A DNA stretch of 64,000 bases from Lentisphaera araneosa HTCC2155 (GCF_000170755.1 NZ_ABCK01000015.1:89183-153182); one strand, 5' to 3'. Counted from the stretch's first letter, positions 8,172 through 16,270 are shown. The notes: generated by a model from the sequence alone, not told the origin. Program-made: numbers and translations.

Positions 8172-9866
8172 TTATTCACTCGCAGGTGTTCCTTCAATAG
8201 CAGCTTCCTTGCGATGTTTGCTCATGGTGTAGAACTGTCCGGCGACAACTAAGATGATAAAGAAAATTAAGAAATACTTACCAAAGGCCACATCGTCACC
8301 ACCAATATTCATTTTCTTATGCCAGGCCGTATGACCTGCTGCCACACCGGTAATTAGTAGAGAGATTCCCGTTAGTGAGTTCCAAATGACACGATTTTTC
8401 CCTTTAGGGATATTCTCTCCTAAGACTTTTTTCGAATTCATCATCATAAAGAATGCGAGGAATGCCACAGGTAGGAGAATGTATCCAAAAGTGGAGGTAA
8501 CAATCGCTAAATATGTACCCGAACCTGAGCCCCAAATAAAGGGCCATAATACGCCTGTTGTCGCTAGAAATGTTCCTTTCCGATGAGCTGATCCACCATG
8601 CTCAAGGTTGAACATCTCACAAACGACAAAACCACAAATCAACATCAGCATCGAAATAGTTGACAATGCCATTGCCAAAACGCCAAAACCAAAAATGATA
8701 TGTGCCATTTTAGGACCCACAGCTACTTCAAGCGCCTTGGGGAACTCTTTGGTGTCTCGCTTAACAAGCATGCTCGCTAATAAGACTTCATCATTATCGA
8801 TGGTCGCCTCGACACCAGCATTTCTTTTTTCGAGAATCGCCTGAACTTTAGGTGCTTGTTTATGACCCTCAACTAACTGCACAAGTCCAGCCTTATTTTC
8901 TGTTAAGCCTTCAAAGGGTTTTGCGTGAAAGGTTACTGCCGCAGCAATAGCTACACAAGAAGTAGCCAAAACGTAAGGAATCACCATGCCCGTGGATAAG
9001 TCAAAAATTGCTAGACCACGATGTTTCTTACCCCAACCCTTATTGAGCATAGAGAAAGGTAAAAGAAAAGTCATGTTAATCCCCACGGCAGTCGCAGCTG
9101 CAGAAACCATGATATCTCTTTGAGTTTTCACTACGTTCTGAGTCCAAAATTCACGTGCTGCGGGATCTGCAATTTGATCAATTACCAATTGGATTTCTGA
9201 AGCTGGTTCGAATAACTTTTTAATATTTGGAATAAAACCTTTTAAAATTTCACCAAAGCCTATATTCCCTGCTGCAATAAGCTTGCCCGCTACAATCATA
9301 AAACAGAGAACAATTGCTGCAACAATTAACTTAAGGACATTTTCATAGATTTTCATACCCTTACCCTGCTTACCATAACACATCGTAATAAAAGCAGAAA
9401 ACGCAAATATAACGGCCGTAATAAGCAATTTGGTTCCAGTACTATCTGGATTAGGAATTGACGGGAAAAGATTTTGTGTCATTGCTGAGTACGCAAGTGA
9501 GTACTGAGGTAAAACCCAAATCATATTTGCCATCAAAGAAGCGAGTAACCAACCCCATGCTAAGACAGGGTTAATATTTTCTTTCATGGCTTTAAAAGGT
9601 GATTTCTCTGTACTTAAAGTTATATAAGAAATAGCCGAAAGCATGATCACTCCCATTGCCATAGCTATAAGTTGAACCCAGAGGAATTCAACACCACCAA
9701 TTACCCCCAGAAATAAGGCACTCGCTAATGAACCACCTCCGAGAGTGATCGCCGATTGTAACCATCCGGGGCCTGACAACTTCATATACGTCTTGAGTGT
9801 TGCCCCCTTACCTGCTGCATGTGCCTCATCCAACATTTGAACTTCTGTATTTATTTTGTCGCTCAT
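8172..9866 (-). CDS. Nramp-like membrane transporter
   Basis: A 564-aa protein with about 11-12 hydrophobic segments. The opening GPGWLQSAITLGGGSLASALFLGVIGG aligns in style with transmembrane helix 1 of Nramp metal transporters (GPG...DPGN), and proteins like this are usually annotated 'Nramp family divalent metal transporter'. However the metal-binding DPGN is replaced by LGGGS (about residues 42-46), and the TM6 Met-Pro-His motif is not seen; the region reads MTFLLPFSML. An extended soluble loop (~residues 320-385) is also unusual. In a sugar operon, between a DUF1080 gene (TAATG overlap) and a sulfatase, it more likely carries an organic substrate than a metal. That last point is inference. 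Confidence 0.7.
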   Translation of the reverse strand: MSDKINTEVQMLDEAHAAGKGATLKTYMKLSGPGWLQSAITLGGGSLASALFLGVIGGVEFLWVQLIAMAMGVIMLSAISYITLSTEKSPFKAMKENINPVLAWGWLLASLMANMIWVLPQYSLAYSAMTQNLFPSIPNPDSTGTKLLITAVIFAFSAFITMCYGKQGKGMKIYENVLKLIVAAIVLCFMIVAGKLIAAGNIGFGEILKGFIPNIKKLFEPASEIQLVIDQIADPAAREFWTQNVVKTQRDIMVSAAATAVGINMTFLLPFSMLNKGWGKKHRGLAIFDLSTGMVIPYVLATSCVAIAAAVTFHAKPFEGLTENKAGLVQLVEGHKQAPKVQAILEKRNAGVEATIDNDEVLLASMLVKRDTKEFPKALEVAVGPKMAHIIFGFGVLAMALSTISMLMLICGFVVCEMFNLEHGGSAHRKGTFLATTGVLWPFIWGSGSGTYLAIVTSTFGYILLPVAFLAFFMMMNSKKVLGENIPKGKNRVIWNSLTGISLLITGVAAGHTAWHKKMNIGGDDVAFGKYFLIFFIILVVAGQFYTMSKHRKEAAIEGTPASE

Positions 9867-10570
9867 TATTTCGCAGGCTCCAATTCTTGAATTGTGATGT
9901 TTCTAAATTGTACCATATTTTTAGTCTTAGCCGTTTTAGCAAACTCTTTACTTCCGTGATGCTGAATCGCGATGTGACCCTCCGCATCTTTGGTATCAAT
10001 CACATGGGTCATGAGCGTGCCATTTAAGAAAATTTTGATATCAGAACCACGGCATTCCACACGGTATTTGTTCCACTCGAGGTGCTTGTAAACTTTTTTC
10101 TTTTCTTCAGTCCAAGGCTCTAATTGACTTCCTTTAAAATCTTCATCATACTTTGAGCGTGTAGCGTGCTTAGGATAGAGCCAGCCTCTACGACCTTGGT
10201 CATAAAGACCTCCGCTCCAAGCACGTTCACTAGGATCTACTTCGGCTTGGTAACCAATAACAGTTTTACCTTTCTTACCTTCTTTAATTTGAGCTCTGAA
10301 AATCAAACCTGAATTGGAGTACTCTTCCACATCCGGCATTTTCACTTCATACTCAAGAATGAAATCAGCATAGCGTTTCTTAGTCGGGAAGAAGAAATTC
10401 TTTTTAGAGGTCATGTGAACCACGCCATCTTTAAGTTCGTAGTGTCCGTCATTATAGACATTCATACAGTCTTTAAATTCTGGATCTGAATAAAGAGCTT
10501 GTTTTTGTGGTGTGCTAACACATGAGAAGACTAAGCCTGCGATTAACATAAGGAGGATTTTGTTTTTCAT
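9866..10570 (-). CDS. DUF1080 / 3-keto-disaccharide hydrolase family lipoprotein
   Basis: A 234-aa exported lipoprotein. The start is placed at the ATG at 10568-10570 because it gives a clean signal (MKNKILLMLIAGLVFSC, lipobox Cys17); an upstream in-frame ATG would add seven residues (MTKNRQI) before it. The body is a concanavalin-like beta sandwich of DUF1080: FILEYEVKMPD, SNSGLIFRAQ, WNKYRVECRGSDIKIFLNG and the near-C-terminal GHIAIQHHG motif. Some family members cleave or hydrate 3-keto-glycosides; others are structural. First gene of the operon, with its stop overlapping the transporter start (TAATG). Divergent from the XylR-like regulator across a ~180-bp promoter region. Confidence 0.88.
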   Translation of the reverse strand: MKNKILLMLIAGLVFSCVSTPQKQALYSDPEFKDCMNVYNDGHYELKDGVVHMTSKKNFFFPTKKRYADFILEYEVKMPDVEEYSNSGLIFRAQIKEGKKGKTVIGYQAEVDPSERAWSGGLYDQGRRGWLYPKHATRSKYDEDFKGSQLEPWTEEKKKVYKHLEWNKYRVECRGSDIKIFLNGTLMTHVIDTKDAEGHIAIQHHGSKEFAKTAKTKNMVQFRNITIQELEPAK

Positions 10571-10672
10571 AATTTGCCTATTTTTAGTCATTATTATAAT
10601 ATTTGATCAAAAATAAGGCCTCAAGAAACCTAAAACAATTTTGTTACAGCTTAAATCAAAAGGAACATTTGA

Positions 10673-10735
10673 CTAATTTGCTCGTTTTTGAGCTAATTTG
10701 CAAAAAATCATAAGTTCATTTATATTTTGCAAAAT
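10673..10735. promoter_or_regulatory. candidate operator sites in the divergent DUF1080 / xylR-like promoter region
   Basis: Between the DUF1080 start and the XylR-like start lie a perfect 9-bp direct repeat, CTAATTTGC at 10673-10681 and 10693-10701 (20 bp apart, the usual spacing for tandem AraC-family half-sites), and two copies of the palindrome TTTGCAAA at 10697-10704 and 10726-10733 (centres 29 bp apart). They suit the adjacent AraC-type regulator. Read directly; binding is inferred. Confidence 0.5.
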
Positions 10736-10749
10736 CAAGGAAATTGCAA

Positions 10750-11877
10750 ATGAACAAAAAAAGGATTGCCTTAGCCTTCCCCATGGGCTCTAGTCATTGG
10801 GAAAAAACAGCTTACGGAATTCGTTCCTACTGCAACCAAGAACGCGACAAATGGAAGTTGATTACCAATCCAGAAACTCACGACTTAAAAATCTCCGAAA
10901 TTAATCTTGATGCCATAGATGGAATCATTGCCGTCGTGCGCAATAAAACTGATCTCGACCACCTCAAAAAACATTCGGTTCCCTGCGTCAACATTTCTGG
11001 CACTCTACAGAAATCGGATTTACCACGTGTTTGCCCTGACTTTTATCAGATGGGTCAATTAGCTGCCCAACACTTTTTTGAACGCGGATTTCAAAACTTT
11101 GCCTACTTTGGATTAAGTGAAACCGTTTTTTCTGAACGCATGTACCAAGGATTCCATAAGGAGCTCTCTAAGAAAACAAAAACATGCGAAAAACTCGAGG
11201 TTACTTTTGGCGCCAACTTCCTGGAGCAAGATGAACTGATTCATGAATTCCTTAAAAGCCTCAAACTTCCCTGTGCCATCTTAGCTGCGCACGATCCTCG
11301 AGCTCAAATACTCTTAGAAGCTTGTGAAGAAATGGCTTTGCGCGTCCCCGAAGACATCGCCATCCTCGGCTCTAATAATGATACAGTGAGTTGTGAGTTC
11401 TCCTCTCCTCCCCTCTCGAGCATTGAACGAGATGACCAGAAAATTGGTTTTGAAGCGGCAAAAGCTTTAGATATGTTGATGCGCCAAGAAGCCTGCCAAC
11501 ATGAGCTCATTATTCCTCCTCTCAAAGTCAAAACCAGAAAGTCCACCGAAATCTTCACCCCGAAACACCCTGAAATCAAACGCGCCCTCGATTTCATTGA
11601 AGAACAATTTGATCAATCACTCAATGTACAAATGATTTGTGATTACTTGGGCAGATCAAGACGATGGCTCGAATACGCTTTCCGAGAAGAACTGCAGCAG
11701 AGTCCCAAACATTTTATTGATGAACGACGCCTAAAAAAAGCCTTGCAATTATTACAGGGCTCATCACAGCTCAATTTATCACAAATCTCACAGCAAAGTG
11801 GTTTTTCATCCGTGGACCAAATGAATCAACTTTTCATTAAAAAACACGGACGTCGCGCCATCTTTTTTAAGAAATAG
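10750..11877 (+). CDS. XylR-like AraC-family regulator with LacI-type sugar-binding domain
   Basis: A 375-aa regulator. I chose ATG 10750 because AAGGA sits 8 nt upstream; a TTG six bases earlier is too close to that site. Residues ~5-265 are a periplasmic-binding-protein-like domain (KKRIALAFPMGSSHWEKTAYGI, the DGIIAVV strand, VCPDFYQMGQLAAQHFFERG, VPEDIAILGSNND), as in E. coli XylR and LacI proteins. The last ~100 residues hold two AraC helix-turn-helix units (LNVQMICDYLGRSRRWLEYAF and LSQISQQSGFSSVDQMNQLF). It is divergent from the sulfatase/keto-sugar operon and probably activates it on binding a sugar. Nearby direct repeats and palindromes are candidate binding sites. Confidence 0.9.
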   Translation: MNKKRIALAFPMGSSHWEKTAYGIRSYCNQERDKWKLITNPETHDLKISEINLDAIDGIIAVVRNKTDLDHLKKHSVPCVNISGTLQKSDLPRVCPDFYQMGQLAAQHFFERGFQNFAYFGLSETVFSERMYQGFHKELSKKTKTCEKLEVTFGANFLEQDELIHEFLKSLKLPCAILAAHDPRAQILLEACEEMALRVPEDIAILGSNNDTVSCEFSSPPLSSIERDDQKIGFEAAKALDMLMRQEACQHELIIPPLKVKTRKSTEIFTPKHPEIKRALDFIEEQFDQSLNVQMICDYLGRSRRWLEYAFREELQQSPKHFIDERRLKKALQLLQGSSQLNLSQISQQSGFSSVDQMNQLFIKKHGRRAIFFKK

Positions 11878-11949
11878 CTTGCAGGTTGGAGGTTGGAGGT
11901 TGCAGAAAAAATCATTGATTACATCAACAATCGTTCATGGTCTGTGCGC

Positions 11950-12033
11950 CGTTCCTTCAGAACGGGACTTACTTTTTAATTAAACTCCTATGGTTAAAAC
12001 CATAGGCTAAATTATGCTTAGTACCTTCGGCAC
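11950..12033. repeat. cluster of three short palindromes (REP-like)
   Basis: Three hairpins in a row: CGTTCCTTCAGAACG (11950-11964), CCTATGGTTAAAACCATAGG (11987-12006) and GTACCTTCGGCAC (12021-12033), separated by AT-rich spacers of about 14-22 nt. Stem sequences differ but the layout matches the palindrome array at 39.16-39.27 and 40.78-40.86 kb, including a last hairpin of the form GTnCC-TTYRG-GnAC. None is followed by a T-run typical of a terminator. Confidence 0.6.
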
Positions 12034-12104
12034 CTCCACTATTATCATTAAAAAAATCAATTTATATATTATCTATGAGTTTCTCTGAAAATGTTAAAAC
12101 ACAT

Positions 12105-12173
12105 GGGAACACCGAGCTCCTGTCCGGCATACCGCCTCAAACAGTTGGGATCGCCGGGCTCCTGTCCGGCATA
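12105..12173. repeat. two copies of a 27-bp repeat with internal palindrome
   Basis: Copies at 12105-12131 and 12147-12173 match at 24 of 27 positions and are 42 bp apart start to start. Both contain GCTCCTGTCCGGCATA. In the second copy the core GCCGGGCTCCTGTCCGGC can fold as a GCCGG/CCGGC hairpin; the first copy has ACCGA in place of GCCGG, which weakens that stem. Confidence 0.75.
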
Positions 12174-12247
12174 TGTCTTCCATATCTTTAGAAATATTCA
12201 ACCCTCCAAACTGCACGCGAAGTGTACTGCGAACTGACGACTTCCCC

Positions 12248-13507
12248 TTAAACCGTCCAGAGACCTAAAGCTGGATTAGAAACGAAAAAGACTTCTTCAC
12301 CGTCCACATCATTCCAACCATCTTTGAGTTTGTTTGGGTCATATTTTTTTGAAGCTTCTTCGTAAGTTTGATAATCAAAACCAACTGAACAAATCTCTTC
12401 ACGACTCACGTCAGGCCCTGGGCAATAAGTGATTTTGAAACGCCCATCTGAAGTCCCGTGGATGAGGTGTGCCGCTGCAGATAAATTATTTGCGAGTTCC
12501 GCATTCTCCGCCACGTCTTTTAATGTTTGATCCGTTCCTATATAACCATACTTTCTAATGAGGCGATCAATTTCACTATCTTCACCAAAAGTATGCAATT
12601 CGGGCGCTAAAACAATGAGCTCACCATTATCAGCCATAGCTTTGCGAGTACGATAAACGGCCTTATTACCAAGCCAAGTTGAGTTAAATTCCTCTGGATC
12701 GAGGTAAACCACACATTTATTTATGGGTTTCTCAAGCTTGTCGAGGTTAACTTCACGACTGAGTTCACAAGCGGTTTCAAAAACATCATCGTTCTCTCCG
12801 GAGTAGAGACCTCGTAGGACAAGTTCATCATCTTCTTTAGCAATGACGGTAAGGATGAATTGTAGGTTAACGCGAGGACGGACAAATTGGTCGTAGCTTT
12901 CATTGAGCGCACGACGAACAGGACTATCTGTCTCACCCATAATGCGCTCCATTCCGTAGACTGCACCAAGGTAATGAGATTTATTAATGGTATCGCCACC
13001 GCCCACACCAATCATCACGTTTTTGGTGTAATTGGCCATACCAATCACTTCGTGAGGAACAATTTGTCCAATAGAAATGATTAGGTCATAATTATTGAGA
13101 ACTTCTTTATTAACCGCGACCTCCATAGGAAAGTCTAACTTGCCTTCCGAGAGTTCTTGAATTCTTTGGGCAGATAATTCACCCAAAATTTCTAGGGCAT
13201 TGCGCCAATCGTGAGGCATATAAGAATCTAAAGGTATGTCCTTGCCAAACATTAAATGCAATTGTTCAGGTGTCATCGGAACATGAGTTCCTAAAGCAGG
13301 CATAATATTGATTTCACAGCGGTCTTTGAGTTGCTGGTATAAATAGGCCGTAATCTCACCTGCACGGGAATTCAAACGCGTATGATCGGGTGGCAGTAGA
13401 AGCAAACGACGAACACCCTCGGCATGAACTTTAATAAATTGATCAAGATGAGCGTGAAGTTCATCACGGCTAATCACTCTCTCTGCTGAACCATCATTAA
13501 TTAACAT
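12248..13507 (-). CDS. LarA-family (nickel-pincer) racemase/epimerase, probable D-gluconate/D-mannonate 2-epimerase
   Basis: A 419-aa protein of the lactate racemase LarA (DUF2088) superfamily. Visible hallmarks are LLLLPPDHTRLNSRAGE (the D-x-T-R segment of LarA), ALGTHVPMTPEQ, and VPHEVIGMANYTKNVMIGVGGGDTINKSHY, containing the His and Lys region that holds the nickel-pincer nucleotide in LarA. The superfamily includes lactate, malate and other 2-hydroxyacid racemases and a D-gluconate 2-epimerase. Here it is the last gene of a uxaC-SDR-gntK operon and overlaps gntK by 11 nt, so interconverting D-mannonate and D-gluconate (C2 epimers) is the most economical role. The substrate is inferred from context. 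It would need LarB, LarC and LarE, which are not in this window. Confidence 0.75.
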   Translation of the reverse strand: MLINDGSAERVISRDELHAHLDQFIKVHAEGVRRLLLLPPDHTRLNSRAGEITAYLYQQLKDRCEINIMPALGTHVPMTPEQLHLMFGKDIPLDSYMPHDWRNALEILGELSAQRIQELSEGKLDFPMEVAVNKEVLNNYDLIISIGQIVPHEVIGMANYTKNVMIGVGGGDTINKSHYLGAVYGMERIMGETDSPVRRALNESYDQFVRPRVNLQFILTVIAKEDDELVLRGLYSGENDDVFETACELSREVNLDKLEKPINKCVVYLDPEEFNSTWLGNKAVYRTRKAMADNGELIVLAPELHTFGEDSEIDRLIRKYGYIGTDQTLKDVAENAELANNLSAAAHLIHGTSDGRFKITYCPGPDVSREEICSVGFDYQTYEEASKKYDPNKLKDGWNDVDGEEVFFVSNPALGLWTV

Positions 13508-13976
13508 TGATCTTCTCCTGTAATTCTTTTATAATCTCATCCGTACTTTGACTAATATCAACCGTAAGTGCCTCTTGAGGCTCCTCTAATGTGGCAAATT
13601 GACTGTCGAGCATTTCGGGCTTCATAAAGTGATCGCGTTGCTTCATTCTTTCTAAGATAACTTCGCGACTTCCTTTGAGATAAACAAATGTCACCTCACC
13701 AAATTTCGATAAAGTTTCGCGGTATTTTTCTTTGAGTGCTGAACAAGCCAAAACCGCACCTTCGCCACGGTTCCAAAGTTGGATATTAACAGCTAAAATA
13801 TCTAACCAAGGTTGACGATCATCGTCATTAAGAGCTTGCCCCGATGACATTTTGTCAATATTCGCTTTGGGGTGGAAGTCATCACCATCATGAAAAGGGA
13901 AATTGAGTAAGTCTGCCAAAGCTTCTCCAATGGTAGATTTTCCACAGCCGCTCACCCCCATTACCACGAAAACCAT
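13497..13976 (-). CDS. gntK: gluconokinase, GntK type
   Basis: A 159-aa P-loop kinase phosphorylating D-gluconate to 6-phosphogluconate. Nearly every GntK motif is visible: Walker A GVSGCGKST at residues ~8-16, FHDGDDFHPKANIDKMSSGQ, LNDDDRQPWL, CSALKEKYRETL, FVYLKGSREVILERM and HFMKPEMLDSQFATLEEP. Length is normal for the family (160-180 aa). It starts 2 bp after the SDR gene stop and its end overlaps the LarA-like gene. No gluconate permease is adjacent, so its substrate is probably made inside the cell by the pathway encoded around it. Cytoplasmic. Confidence 0.95.
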   Translation of the reverse strand: MVFVVMGVSGCGKSTIGEALADLLNFPFHDGDDFHPKANIDKMSSGQALNDDDRQPWLDILAVNIQLWNRGEGAVLACSALKEKYRETLSKFGEVTFVYLKGSREVILERMKQRDHFMKPEMLDSQFATLEEPQEALTVDISQSTDEIIKELQEKINVN

Positions 13977-13978
13977 GC

Positions 13979-14806
13979 TTAAACTCCTGAGAAAGCTGAG
14001 AAACCGCCGTCAACTGGCAAGACGATACCCGTGATAAAACGCGATCCTGGCCCTGCTAAAAACTTCATTGAACCCTTGAGATCTTCAGGCTCACCGAACT
14101 CATGCATCGGCGTATTATTAATAATTTTTTGTCCACGTGCTGTAAGGGTTTCACCATCTTGTTCATAGAGTAGGAAACGGTTTTGATCGGACACAAAAAA
14201 GCCCGGCGCAATAGCATTGACACGAATATTTTTCTCCGCCAAATGAACCGAGAGCCACTGAGTGAAACTATCCACGGCGGCTTTCGCATTTGAATAAGCG
14301 CCTACTTTTGTTAGCGGACGCGATGCCGACATGGAGGAGATATTGATAATATTTCCCTCACCCACTTCGATCATGTCTTCCCCAAAGATTTGTGCCGGGA
14401 TAAATGAACCCTTGAAATTCAAATCAAAAACCTGAGAATAAGCATCGGCATCAAGTCCAAAGAAGCTATCTTCCATGGCTGTGTCATCGCCCATTTGTTC
14501 TGCGGGTGCAGTTGCTTTTGGATGATTGCCACCCGCTCCATTGACGAGAAGGTAAACCGGACCCCAATTCTTGTTGATACTTTCTTTGGCTAGTTTTAAA
14601 CTTTGAGGATCGAGCACATCGGCGGCTACTACTAGAGTTTGATCATAGCCCTTATCCGCCAAACGATTCTTAAGATCAATTAATTTACTTTCTGTACGAC
14701 CGAGAAGTGCGACTTTTGCACCCTCTTCCAATAAAGCTTCCACAAGTGCTGAACAAAGAACTCCAGCCGCGCCAGTCACTACACATATTTTATCTTTTAA
14801 ACTCAT
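13979..14806 (-). CDS. SDR-family oxidoreductase, probable D-fructuronate reductase (D-mannonate oxidoreductase)
   Basis: A 275-aa short-chain dehydrogenase. The cofactor loop is TGAAGVLCSA (residues 11-20), with Cys18 where the third glycine usually sits. The catalytic set is Ser158, Tyr171 and Lys175 in INISSMSASRPLTKVGAYSNAKAA. The segment PGFFVSDQNRFLLYEQDG after the active site is typical of SDR-type D-mannonate oxidoreductases such as Bacillus YjmF/UxuB. Between uxaC (9 bp upstream) and gntK (2 bp downstream), it would reduce D-fructuronate to D-mannonate with NAD(P)H. A gluconate 5-dehydrogenase is the alternative within the same subfamily. Confidence 0.82.
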   Translation of the reverse strand: MSLKDKICVVTGAAGVLCSALVEALLEEGAKVALLGRTESKLIDLKNRLADKGYDQTLVVAADVLDPQSLKLAKESINKNWGPVYLLVNGAGGNHPKATAPAEQMGDDTAMEDSFFGLDADAYSQVFDLNFKGSFIPAQIFGEDMIEVGEGNIINISSMSASRPLTKVGAYSNAKAAVDSFTQWLSVHLAEKNIRVNAIAPGFFVSDQNRFLLYEQDGETLTARGQKIINNTPMHEFGEPEDLKGSMKFLAGPGSRFITGIVLPVDGGFSAFSGV

Positions 14807-14815
14807 TGTTTTCTC

Positions 14816-16216
14816 CTAAAATTTAAAGTAATTTTTCGCATTATTATAACAGATATCTTCGATCAACTGAGCCAAGAACTTGCGGTCATCAGGTAGTTTC
14901 CCCTGGGCCACATCTCGCGCAAATAAGTCGCAGAGTAAGCGACGGAAGTATTCGTGCCGAGGAAAGGACAAGAAAGAACGCGAGTCCGTCAACATGCCCA
15001 CAAATTTACTAATGAGGCCGAAGTTAGAGAGGTCATTCATTTGCTTCTCCATTCCGTCGAGTTGATCGAGAAACCACCAACCTGAACCAAACTGGATTTT
15101 ACCGGCTTGTCCACCATCTTGGAAATTGCCAATCATTGTTCCGAGAACGGCATTGTCTTTCGGATTGAGGTTATACAAGATCGTTTTGGGAAGCTCATTT
15201 TTCACATCGAGACTATCCATAAAACGCGAGAGTTTTTCAGCAATTGGTAGGTCATTCATGGAGTCAAAACCCGCGTCTCGTCCCACAGTTTCAAAGCGGC
15301 GAGTGCTATTGTTTCTCATGGGGCCTAAATGCAATTGCATTGCCCAGCCCTTCTCGGCATTCCAACGTCCAAATCCCTGCATAAAAGCTGTACACAGAAT
15401 TTCTTTTTCTTGATCACTCAGCTCCGTCTTGGCACGAGCTTTTGCGAAGGCCGCATCAAGTTCACTCGCCGTATAGTCCGTGTAATAAGCTCTTGGTAAA
15501 CCATGATCCGAGAGGCGGCAACCGCGTTCGTGGAAATAGTTGTGGCGATCTTTGAGCACCTGTAAGGCACCGTCAAAACTCTTGACTTCTTGATCCGCAA
15601 TCTGTGCGAGTTTATCAATCCATTCATTCCAAGCATATAAATCATCCAGAGCTAAAGCTTTGTCAGGTCTAAAAGTTGGCAAAGCTTTAAAGTCTTCGAT
15701 TTCTTCACTGCAAACTTGGTGAAACTGCAAATTATCCGCTGGATCATCAGTCGTACATAAAACCTCGACATTTTGCTGTCTTAGCAAATTCCTACAGGAA
15801 TGCGATTGATTCGCCAGTTGTTCATTACATGTCTCATAAATTTTTCGGGCCTTATCACCATTGAGTAAATCATTAACACCAAAATAACGTTGCAGTTCAA
15901 GGTGCTGCCAGTGATACAAGGGATTGCGCATGGTGAAAGGAATGGTCTCAGCCCATTTCTGCCACTTCTCTTCTGGCTTGGCATCGCCAGTGATGAAGCG
16001 CTCTTCAATGCCATTGCTGCGCATTCCGCGCCATTTATAATGGTCACCTTCTAAAGTCGCCTCTGCCATATTGGCAAAACAACGGTCGCTAGCAATATCT
16101 TCTGGAGGTAAATGGTTGTGGTAGTCAATAATAGGCATTTTAGCCGCATGATTGTGATAGAGGTCTTCTGCCACCGCGTTACTCAGCAGAAAATTGTCAT
16201 CCATAAATTTTTTCAT
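14816..16216 (-). CDS. uxaC: glucuronate isomerase
   Basis: A 466-aa uronate isomerase converting D-glucuronate to D-fructuronate (and D-galacturonate to D-tagaturonate). The amidohydrolase-fold metal motif is PIIDYHNHLPPEDIA near residues 29-43. Other family-wide segments are HYKWRGMRSNGI, NPLYHWQHLELQRYFG, LCTTDDPADNL, MQLHLGPMRNNSTR and GMLTDSRSFLSFPRHEYFRR. Length is normal (about 465-475 aa). AAGGATTAAGAA precedes the ATG. First gene of the uronate operon, divergent from the cupin gene. No mannonate dehydratase, KDG kinase or KDPG aldolase is found downstream. Confidence 0.96.
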   Translation of the reverse strand: MKKFMDDNFLLSNAVAEDLYHNHAAKMPIIDYHNHLPPEDIASDRCFANMAEATLEGDHYKWRGMRSNGIEERFITGDAKPEEKWQKWAETIPFTMRNPLYHWQHLELQRYFGVNDLLNGDKARKIYETCNEQLANQSHSCRNLLRQQNVEVLCTTDDPADNLQFHQVCSEEIEDFKALPTFRPDKALALDDLYAWNEWIDKLAQIADQEVKSFDGALQVLKDRHNYFHERGCRLSDHGLPRAYYTDYTASELDAAFAKARAKTELSDQEKEILCTAFMQGFGRWNAEKGWAMQLHLGPMRNNSTRRFETVGRDAGFDSMNDLPIAEKLSRFMDSLDVKNELPKTILYNLNPKDNAVLGTMIGNFQDGGQAGKIQFGSGWWFLDQLDGMEKQMNDLSNFGLISKFVGMLTDSRSFLSFPRHEYFRRLLCDLFARDVAQGKLPDDRKFLAQLIEDICYNNAKNYFKF

Positions 16217-16270
16217 TTCTTAATCCTTACTTGTTTGAGCTAAACTAAAGATAGTGGGACAAATTCACAA

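Larger units (their letters stand above)
11880..12215. repeat. gene-free repeat block bounded by imperfect inverted repeats
   Basis: No gene is seen from 11878 to 12247. The block opens with TGCAGGTTGGAGGTTG (11880-11895, with the GGAGGTT unit repeated in tandem) and closes with CAACCCTCCAAACTGCA (12199-12215), its reverse complement apart from one mismatch and one gap. Inside lie three short hairpins (11950-12033) and two copies of a 27-bp repeat (12105-12131 and 12147-12173). The layout resembles a small non-coding mobile unit or a site where such units gathered. This is inference from structure only. Confidence 0.5.

Noticed and set aside
10744..10749. TTG at 10744 as start of the XylR-like gene.
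   Set aside because: AAGGA would be only 2 nt from it; ATG 10750 has proper spacing.
12248..13507. Plain lactate racemase (LarA) as the function.
   Set aside because: Operon context is uronate/gluconate; no lactate gene is near. Kept as an alternative only.
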